A DNA stretch of 21,302 nt from CAYYFX01 sp964471155 (GTDB lineage: Bacteria > ARS69): contig CAYYFX010000068.1 of assembly GCA_964471155.1 (NCBI GenBank), forward strand, positions 1-21,302, written 5' to 3'. A program made the position numbers and the translations under genes. The notes beneath the pieces were generated by a model that did not search any database, was not told the DNA's origin, and worked only from the letters and a program-made list of their open reading frames with translations. This document shows positions 15,976 to 21,302 of this stretch, piece by piece. How positions within the stretch are numbered: the first letter of the stretch is position 1; every line of letters starts with the position of its first letter.

Positions 15976-16452
15976 CTACTCCCGCCACCCCACGATCCGT
16001 TCACCCGCCCAGAGCACCGCGGGCGAAAGCACCGCGGTGTACAACCCGCCGGGGACGGCCGCCAGGAGCAGCGGCCGCGCGAAGTCCCCGCCCACGGGGG
16101 CGATGAGCAGGGCCAGGAGCACGTCGCGCAGCGCCACGGCGAACAGCACCACGACCGCCTGCGCCAGCCGGCTGTCCCCGACGATGCGGTCCGAGATCGA
16201 TCCGACGGCGTACGCGATCACCGCGTTGCCCGCGGACGTGATGCCGAGCATGCGCGTGGAGTTCAGGTCCACGAAGAGCCCGGCCGCGAAGCCCGCGAGC
16301 GCGCCGCCCGCCGGGCCCTCCCGCAGCGCCACGAGCAGCACCACCACGAGCGGGAAGTCCGGGCGCACACCGAGGATCGCGATGGCCGGGGCCAGCATCG
16401 TCTGCAGGGCGATGGCGATCCACAGGGCGATCACGATCCGGAGAGCGCGCAT
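15976..16452 (-). CDS. mreD: Rod shape-determining protein MreD
   Basis: 158 aa, almost entirely hydrophobic, with five or six transmembrane helices, as usual for MreD. Conserved features are the RPDFPLVVVLLVAL stretch early on and the GFAAGLFVDL segment (about 53-64). MreD is an inner-membrane partner linking MreC, PBP2/RodA and MreB filaments. ATG start with GGGGAG upstream; it begins 3 bases after the mreC stop. Sequence conservation in this family is low, so the call relies on hydropathy, size and its position between mreC and mrdA. Confidence 0.88.
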   Translation of the reverse strand: MRALRIVIALWIAIALQTMLAPAIAILGVRPDFPLVVVLLVALREGPAGGALAGFAAGLFVDLNSTRMLGITSAGNAVIAYAVGSISDRIVGDSRLAQAVVVLFAVALRDVLLALLIAPVGGDFARPLLLAAVPGGLYTAVLSPAVLWAGERIVGWRE

Positions 16453-16455
16453 CGC

Positions 16456-17277
16456 TCACTCCCCGCCGGGCGCCGGCGGGACGGGCGGGGACGCGGCGCC
16501 GACGACCACGAATACCTCCTCCAGCGCGGAAAGATCCACGAACGACTCCACGAGGACCGTCAGGGATCCCTGCGAGGGGTTCGGCTCCAGCCCCGAGACC
16601 TCGCCGATCCGGATGCCCGCGGGAAAGGTGCCGCCGAGCCCGGAGGTGACGACGATGTCGCCCACGGCCGCCTCGGCGCGGAGCGGGACGAACGCGAGGT
16701 GCAGGCCGCGCCCGGGGGTCCAGTCCAGGATGCCGTCCACGCGGCTGCGCTCCAGGCGGACGGACGCCCGACAGGCGGGCGCGTCCAGGGGGCGGACCCA
16801 GGCGGAGCGCGGTTCCAGGGAGACGACCTTCCCGGCCAGCCCTTCCGGCGTCATCACGGCCAGGCCTTCCCGGATGCCGTCGCGCGCGCCGCGGTCGATC
16901 TTGTAGCCCCGGCCGGGGCGGGTGGCCTCGCGCGCGATCACGCGGGCCGCCACGAGGTTCCAGGCGACCGCCTCCCGGAAGCCGAGCATCCGGGACAGGC
17001 GCTCTGCCTGCGTCGCCTCCTCCCGCAGCGTGTCGATCGTGAGCTGCGCGCGCGCCAGGCCCGCCCGCAGGGAGTCCGCCTCGGCCCGGCTCACGGTCAG
17101 CCGCGTCCCGCGCGCCACCAGACTCTGCACGGGCGTGAGCGCCGCGTCGTTGAGCGAGCGCGCCACGGCGTCCTTTCGCGCCCCCGAAAGAAACATCAGG
17201 CTGACGGAAAGCAGCAGCACGAGCAGCAGGACGAGGAACTCGCCCCGCTTCGAGAGGTAGTGCGCGAGGGGGGCCAC
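16456..17277 (-). CDS. mreC: Rod shape-determining protein MreC
   Basis: 273 aa. A short cytoplasmic tail is followed by a transmembrane helix (about 14-31), a periplasmic coiled coil (about 60-100, TVSRAEADSLRAGLARAQ and on) and two beta-barrel domains with the family patterns KIDRGARDGIREGLAV, GLAGKVV and VVTSGLGGTFPAGIRIG. A Pro-rich tail ends the protein. MreC activates PBP2 and scaffolds the elongation complex in the periplasm. It uses a GTG start 6 bases after the mreB stop, with a modest SD (AGGT). Confidence 0.93.
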   Translation of the reverse strand: MAPLAHYLSKRGEFLVLLLVLLLSVSLMFLSGARKDAVARSLNDAALTPVQSLVARGTRLTVSRAEADSLRAGLARAQLTIDTLREEATQAERLSRMLGFREAVAWNLVAARVIAREATRPGRGYKIDRGARDGIREGLAVMTPEGLAGKVVSLEPRSAWVRPLDAPACRASVRLERSRVDGILDWTPGRGLHLAFVPLRAEAAVGDIVVTSGLGGTFPAGIRIGEVSGLEPNPSQGSLTVLVESFVDLSALEEVFVVVGAASPPVPPAPGGE

Positions 17278-17283
17278 CGCGAC

Positions 17284-18324
17284 CTACCTGCGATCGCGCT
17301 TCAGGAGGACCTTCTCGTACCGCTCCAGGTTCTCGAGCACCTTCCCGGCCCCGAGCACGACCGCGGTCAGCGGGTCCTCCACCACGTTGATGGGGAGGTT
17401 CGTCTTCTCGCGGATGTACACGTCCAGTCCGCGCAGCAGGGAGCCGCCGCCCGTCATGACCATGCCCCGGTCCACGATGTCCGCGGCCAGCTCCGGCGGC
17501 GTGTCCTCCAGCGCGCGCTTCACGCCGCGCACGATCTCGTCCACGGGCTCCCGCAGCGCCTGGCGGATCTCGGCGGAGTTGATGCGCGCGGTCTTCGGGA
17601 TCCCCTCCACGAGGTCCCGGCCCTTCACCTCGATCTCCTCGTCGCTGGCGCCGTCCAGGTGCGCGGAGCCGATGGCGATCTTGATGGCCTCCGCGGCCTG
17701 CTCGCCGATCAGCATGTTGTGCTTCTTCTTGATGGCCATGATCACGGCCTCGTTCATCTCGTCGCCGCCCACCTTGATGGACGTGCGCGCCACCATGCCC
17801 GACAGCGCGATGACCGCGATGTCGGTGGTGCCGCCGCCGATGTCGATGACCATGTTCCCCGCCGGCTTCTCCACCGGGAGGCCCACGCCGATGGCCGCCG
17901 CCATGGGCTCCGTGATGATGTAGACCTCGCGCACGCCCGCGTTCTCCGCGGAGTCCCGCACCGCGCGCTCGTCCGACTCGTTGATCTCGGACGGGACGCA
18001 GATCACCGCGCGCGGGCGCACGAACGCCCGGCGCCCCTGGGCGCGGGTGATGAAGGCGCGGAGCATCTCCTCGGCGATGCCGACCTTCTCGATGACGCCG
18101 TCCTTCAGCGGGCGGATGACCTCGATGGAGTCCGGGGCGCGGCCGAGCATGGACTTCGCCTCGGTCCCGACCGCGATGACCTGGTCGGTGCCGCGCTCCA
18201 CGGCCACCACGCTGGGCTCGTTCAGGACGATCCCGCGGCCCTGGATGTAGACCAGGGAATAGGCGGTCCCCAGGTCGATGGCCATGTCGTTGGAGAGCAG
18301 GCTCCAGAGTTTCGCGAAAGGCAT
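17284..18324 (-). CDS. mreB: Rod shape-determining protein MreB (bacterial actin)
   Basis: 346 aa. It begins MPFAKLWSLLSNDMAIDLGT, the canonical MreB N-terminus including the membrane-binding amphipathic helix. An upstream in-frame ATG at 18378 adds 18 residues that do not resemble the family, so I start at 18324, where AGAGGG precedes at suitable spacing. Actin-fold ATPase motifs are phosphate 1 (DLGTAYSLVYI), phosphate 2 (DIGGGTTDIAVI) and the adenosine loop (MTGGGSLLRGLD). MreB polymerises under the inner membrane and directs the elongation machinery encoded directly downstream. The leader carries direct repeats described separately. Confidence 0.96.
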   Translation of the reverse strand: MPFAKLWSLLSNDMAIDLGTAYSLVYIQGRGIVLNEPSVVAVERGTDQVIAVGTEAKSMLGRAPDSIEVIRPLKDGVIEKVGIAEEMLRAFITRAQGRRAFVRPRAVICVPSEINESDERAVRDSAENAGVREVYIITEPMAAAIGVGLPVEKPAGNMVIDIGGGTTDIAVIALSGMVARTSIKVGGDEMNEAVIMAIKKKHNMLIGEQAAEAIKIAIGSAHLDGASDEEIEVKGRDLVEGIPKTARINSAEIRQALREPVDEIVRGVKRALEDTPPELAADIVDRGMVMTGGGSLLRGLDVYIREKTNLPINVVEDPLTAVVLGAGKVLENLERYEKVLLKRDRR

Positions 18325-18335
18325 CCGGTGCCCTC

Positions 18336-18394
18336 TTCGGTTCGCTCGCGAAGGGGTGAAGCGTTTCGGTTCGCCCAATTCCGAGGCGTTTCGG
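18336..18394. repeat. Short direct repeats in the mreB leader
   Basis: Plus-strand ttcggttcgc occurs at 18336-18345 and 18365-18374 (29 bases apart), and gcgtttcgg at 18361-18369 and 18386-18394 (25 bases apart). The units overlap each other and lie just upstream of the mreB start. Spacings of two and a half to three helical turns would suit a DNA-binding protein; they may equally act in the 5' UTR. No known operator is recognised. Confidence 0.45.
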
Positions 18395-18406
18395 GAAGCG
18401 GCGGGC

Positions 18407-18435
18407 AGTCTACGCCCGTATCGGCGAATCTTCCA
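18407..18435 (-). promoter_or_regulatory. Weak promoter candidate for the mre operon
   Basis: Minus-strand TGGAAG (18430-18435) and TAGACT (18407-18412) are 17 bases apart, matching consensus at 3 of 6 and 4 of 6. Transcription would start near 18400, giving a leader of about 76 bases that contains the short direct repeats. The 129-base gap between purF and mreB makes a separate promoter here plausible, but the match is poor. Confidence 0.3.
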
Positions 18436-18453
18436 CAGGAATGAAGGGCGACG

Positions 18454-19863
18454 TCAGGGCGCGTTCCGGATGACGCGGGCCTCCAGCCCGGCCTTGGAGG
18501 GGGTGCGACGCCACTTCACCGGGTACTCCCCGGTGAAACAGGCCGCGCAGGCCCCTTCCCCGTTCCCGCCGCGAACGGTGCGGAGCATCCGCTCCACCGA
18601 CAGGTAGCCGAGGGTGTCCACCCCGATGAACTCCCGGATCTGCTCCGGGGTGCGCCCGTGGGCGGCGAGCTCCGCGTGGGTGGGCATGTCGATGCCGTAG
18701 AAGCAGGGGTGCGTCACCGGCGGCGAGCTGACGCGGAAGTGGATCTCCCGGGCGCCGGCCTCCCGGACGATGCGGATGAGGCTGCGGCTGGTCGTGCCGC
18801 GGACGATGGAGTCGTCCACCACGACGACGCGCTTGCCGTCGATGGCCTCGCGCACGACGTTGTACTTGAGGCGCACGCCCAGGTTGCGCAGGGTCTGGCT
18901 GGGACGGATGAACGTGCGGCCCACGTAGTGGTTCCGGATCAGGCCGTGCTCGAACGGGATGCCGGACTCCCGCGAGAACCCGAGGGCCGCCGCGTTGGAG
19001 GAGTCCGGCACGGACATCACGATGTCCGCCTCCGCCGGGTGCTCGCGCGCCAGCTCCCGGCCCAGCTCCACGCGGATGTCGCTCACGCCGCGGCCGAACG
19101 TGCGCGAGTCCGGGCGCGCGAAGTACACGTGCTCGAACACGCACTCCGCCCGCGGACCCGGCACGCCGAAGCGGTGCGACACCGGCTCCCCCTCGCCCAG
19201 CACGATCATCTCGCCGGGCTCGATCTCGCGCAGGTACTCCGCGTCGAGGATGTCCAGCGCGCAGCTCTCGGAGGCCAGGACCCACGCGCCGTCCTTGCGT
19301 CCCAGGCAGAGCGGGCGGAAACCCTGCGGGTCCCGGATGCCGATCAGCGAATCCGGCGTGAGCGCCACGAGCGAGTACGCGCCGCGGATGCGCGAGAGGG
19401 CCTGGCGCAGCCGACCCACGATGTCCTCGGGCCGGGCGCGCGCCAGCAGGTGCACGATCACCTCGCTGTCCACCGTGGTCTGGAAGATGGACCCGAGATG
19501 CTCGCACTCCTCGCGCAGCTCGCCGGCGTTCACGAGGTTGCCGTTGTGGGCGAGCGCGATGGCGCCGTCCCGCTGCGTGGCCACGAGCGGCTGCAGGTTC
19601 ACCGTGTGGTCCCCGCCGGTGGTGGAGTACCGGTTGTGGCCGATGGCCGCCTTCCCGGGCAGGCGCGCGAAGGTCTCCTCCGCGAACACCTCGGCCACGA
19701 GGCCGCGCCCGCGGTGCACGTGCAGGACGCGCCCGTCCGTCGAGCAGATGCCCGCGCCCTCCTGCCCGCGGTGCTGCAACGCGTACAGGCCCAGGTACGT
19801 GAGCCACGCCGCCTCGGGGTGGCCCCAGATGCCGAACACGCCGCACTTCTCGCGCATGTCCAT
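18454..19863 (-). CDS. purF: Amidophosphoribosyltransferase
   Basis: 469 aa. It makes 5-phosphoribosylamine from PRPP and glutamine, the committed step of purine synthesis. The N-terminal Ntn-hydrolase domain starts MDMREKCGVFGI, so a short propeptide is removed to expose Cys7. GHNRYSTTG (75-83), NGNL and the PRPP loop VVVVDDSIVRGTTS (346-359) are intact. Cys241, Cys387, Cys439 and Cys442 align in spacing with the four [4Fe-4S] ligands of Bacillus-type PurF, so an oxygen-sensitive cluster and propeptide maturation are likely. I take the ATG at 19863. An alternative GTG at 19887 overlaps the purS stop as GTGA and would give a 14-residue propeptide, which is also plausible. Confidence 0.95.
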   Translation of the reverse strand: MDMREKCGVFGIWGHPEAAWLTYLGLYALQHRGQEGAGICSTDGRVLHVHRGRGLVAEVFAEETFARLPGKAAIGHNRYSTTGGDHTVNLQPLVATQRDGAIALAHNGNLVNAGELREECEHLGSIFQTTVDSEVIVHLLARARPEDIVGRLRQALSRIRGAYSLVALTPDSLIGIRDPQGFRPLCLGRKDGAWVLASESCALDILDAEYLREIEPGEMIVLGEGEPVSHRFGVPGPRAECVFEHVYFARPDSRTFGRGVSDIRVELGRELAREHPAEADIVMSVPDSSNAAALGFSRESGIPFEHGLIRNHYVGRTFIRPSQTLRNLGVRLKYNVVREAIDGKRVVVVDDSIVRGTTSRSLIRIVREAGAREIHFRVSSPPVTHPCFYGIDMPTHAELAAHGRTPEQIREFIGVDTLGYLSVERMLRTVRGGNGEGACAACFTGEYPVKWRRTPSKAGLEARVIRNAP

Positions 19864-19883
19864 GGCTTCGCCCGCTCCGATCG

Positions 19884-20378
19884 TCACGCCGTCACCGCCG
19901 TCTCCACGTCCTGGGCGTGCGGGTTCGCCAGGAGCCCCGCCCCGCGGCCGTCCTGCCCGCAGACCTCGCGCGCCAGCCGCTCGGCGTCCGCGCGCGACGC
20001 GGGCAGCTCCAGCGTCCACTGCACGGAGCGCGCCACGCCGCGGATCCCGCGGAATCCCAGCCGCTCCCGCACCGAGCGGAGGACGGATGCCCCCTTCGGA
20101 TCCACCCGGTCGCGCACGGTCACGCGCACGCGCGCGCCCCCGTCCGCGGCGGGCGCGGCGTCGCCCCGCGTCCAGCGGTGGATGTTCGGATTCGCCACCA
20201 GCGTCGTCTCCTCCAGCACGCGGGTCACCTCCGCCTCGCCGCCGGGGGCCAGCGAGAACGTCCACACCTCCGCGCGATCCACGCGCGTCAGCGCCGGCCA
20301 GCGGGCGCGAAGCGCGTCCTCGGCGGCGTCCCGCACCAGGTCCCGGATCTTCCGCCGGACGTGCACGTCCACGGTCAT
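19884..20378 (-). CDS. purS: FGAM synthetase subunit PurS, tandem two-domain form
   Basis: 164 aa, about twice the usual PurS length of about 80. PurS is the small structural subunit that joins PurL and PurQ to form FGAM synthetase. The second half (about 81-164) is a standard PurS: VRVTVRDRVDPKGASVL, RERLGF, and LLANPHAQDV at 149-158. The first half ends in LVANPNIHRW (60-69), the equivalent landmark, and shows the same beta-alpha-beta pattern in a more diverged form (VDVHVRRKIRDLVRDAAEDAL). The two landmarks are 89 residues apart, so I read this as a duplicated and fused PurS. The start ATG overlaps the purQ stop as ATGA. The second-half assignment is firm; the first half is inferred. Confidence 0.85.
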   Translation of the reverse strand: MTVDVHVRRKIRDLVRDAAEDALRARWPALTRVDRAEVWTFSLAPGGEAEVTRVLEETTLVANPNIHRWTRGDAAPAADGGARVRVTVRDRVDPKGASVLRSVRERLGFRGIRGVARSVQWTLELPASRADAERLAREVCGQDGRGAGLLANPHAQDVETAVTA

Positions 20379-21148
20379 GCCGCCGCCCTCCGCAGCATCC
20401 CGGCGAAGCGCTCGAAGAAGCCGCGCCCCGGGCCCGGGGCGTCCCGCGCGCCGTCGCGCTTGGCCGCCGCCCACGCGCCGCCGATCTCGAGCGGCAGCTG
20501 CCACGCCCAGTTCGCCCGCTCGGGATGCGGCATGATCGCCACGACGTTGCCGCCGGCGCTGCGCATGGCCGCGGCGTTGTCCCAGGCCCCGTTCGGGTTG
20601 ACCGGCCAGCCGGGCGCGGGTCTCCCGGATGCATCGGCCCAGCGCGCGCACACGAGGCCGAGCCGCGACACCTCCCGCCGGACCGGGTCGTCCGCGGTGA
20701 CGAAGCGTCCCTCGGCATGCGCGAACGGCAACGGCACCGGCTCGTCGAAGAGATCCCCCGCGACCCAGCGCCAGTCGCACAGGTAGCCGGTGCGCTTGCC
20801 CGAGTCGTTCAGCGCCAGTGCCATCTCCACGCGGCCCGGCGTGATCCCCGGGACGAGGCCCGCCTCGAGCAGGATCTGCGCGCCGTTGCAGATGCCGGCG
20901 ACCGGGCGCCCCGCCTCGGCCGCCCGCGCGATCGTCTCCATGGCCGGGTGGCGCGCGGCCACCGCGCCGGCGCGGATCCGGTCCTCGTACGAGAAACCGC
21001 CGGGGAGGACGTAGCCGTCGAACGCGGCCAGGCGCTGCGCAGGCTCGTTCGCGCGGACGATCTCCGCCGTGATGCCCACGCTGGCGAGGGCGCGCGAGGT
21101 CTCGTCCTCGCAGTTCATGCCCGGGAACAGGATCACTCCGACGCGCAT
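20375..21148 (-). CDS. purQ: FGAM synthetase glutaminase subunit PurQ
   Basis: 257 aa class I glutamine amidotransferase. It releases ammonia from glutamine for PurL, which forms FGAM from FGAR. The catalytic triad is visible: Cys87 in GICNGAQIL and His208/Glu210 in MPHPER. NPNGAWDNAAAM (184-195) is the PurQ-specific region. The start MRVGVILFPGMNCEDE is canonical, with GGAGG 5 bases before the ATG. The open frame continues upstream to 21280, but those 44 residues are Arg/Pro-rich and unlike the family. A C-terminal extension (about 232-257) beyond the glutaminase fold is short and unremarkable. purL is not in the window. Confidence 0.95.
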   Translation of the reverse strand: MRVGVILFPGMNCEDETSRALASVGITAEIVRANEPAQRLAAFDGYVLPGGFSYEDRIRAGAVAARHPAMETIARAAEAGRPVAGICNGAQILLEAGLVPGITPGRVEMALALNDSGKRTGYLCDWRWVAGDLFDEPVPLPFAHAEGRFVTADDPVRREVSRLGLVCARWADASGRPAPGWPVNPNGAWDNAAAMRSAGGNVVAIMPHPERANWAWQLPLEIGGAWAAAKRDGARDAPGPGRGFFERFAGMLRRAAA

Positions 21149-21228
21149 CGTTCCTCCCGAAGGTGGCGGAGGCGGCCGCTCGTGCGGATCCGCCGGACGC
21201 CCGGCCCGTTCCTCGGACCGGACGGCGC

Positions 21229-21250
21229 GGGCGCGCATCCATGCGCGCCC
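21229..21250. other. Perfect 10-bp inverted repeat upstream of purQ
   Basis: gggcgcgcat (21229-21238) and atgcgcgccc (21241-21250) are exact inverse complements separated by two bases. As RNA on the minus strand this is a strong hairpin about 80 bases before the purQ start. No T-run follows. It may be the end of an upstream transcript, an attenuator or a palindromic operator. A second, smaller inverted repeat (gccat/atggc, 21276-21287) with the same central sequence catccatg lies 26 bases further upstream. The remainder of 21149-21302 holds no gene I can support. Confidence 0.45.
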
Positions 21251-21302
21251 TGGGCCTCGGCGCTCCGGGGCCTCCGCCATCCATGGCTCCGGCCCCTCCG
21301 CG

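Noticed and set aside
16007..16459. Overlapping 152-aa frame opposite the mreD reading frame on the same strand
   Set aside because: It is a frame-shifted Arg/Gly-rich shadow of mreD; the mreD frame is strongly hydrophobic, as expected for the family.
21149..21280. N-terminal extension of PurQ or a separate small gene upstream
   Set aside because: The residues are Arg/Pro-rich with no family similarity, while the ATG at 21148 has a strong SD and the canonical PurQ N-terminus.

Overview
The window is GC-rich, roughly 70% by eye, and every gene I accept lies on the minus strand. It is a chromosomal segment of a diderm bacterium. The supporting evidence is a Wza-like SLBB export protein, a full rod-shape (Mre/PBP2/RodA) operon, and a gingipain-type (C25) secreted peptidase with DxDxDG repeats and a C-terminal sorting-type domain. 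That last architecture is common in high-GC members of the FCB group, for example Eisenbacteria-like lineages. The assignment is an inference from domain style; no rRNA or other marker is present.

In transcription order (right to left): (1) 21148-18454 is a purine cluster, purQ-purS-purF, with ATGA-type coupling between purQ and purS. PurS is double length and looks like two fused PurS domains. (2) 18324-10579 is a compact cell-envelope operon, mreB-mreC-mreD-mrdA(PBP2)-rodA-lgt-aroE-comF, with most junctions overlapping or only a few bases apart. RodA has Tyr where I expect the conserved catalytic Asp. (3) 10570-10433 is one copy of a 138-bp dispersed repeat with 10-bp perfect terminal inverted repeats. 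(4) 10283-5286 encodes a 1665-residue secreted C25 peptidase whose caspase-like catalytic domain is split by an inserted, apparently seven-bladed propeller. It is followed by eight DxDxDG (FG-GAP/VCBS-like) repeats and a sorting-type C-terminus. (5) 5156-778 is a likely transcription unit: a sigma70-like promoter, a six-SLBB polysaccharide export protein, ATP sulfurylase (sat), APS kinase (cysC), then a strong hairpin terminator. The grouping suggests PAPS supply for a sulfated surface polysaccharide. (6) 757-338 is a small membrane-anchored protein whose last codons and stop lie inside the second copy of the 138-bp repeat (241-378). Positions 1-240 hold no gene I can support.

The main candidates for novelty are the nested propeller inside the C25 protease, the TIR-bearing repeat sitting at the 3' ends of two unrelated genes in the same orientation, the tandem PurS, and the atypical RodA active-site motif. 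I found no tRNA, rRNA, CRISPR array, transposase or phage gene.
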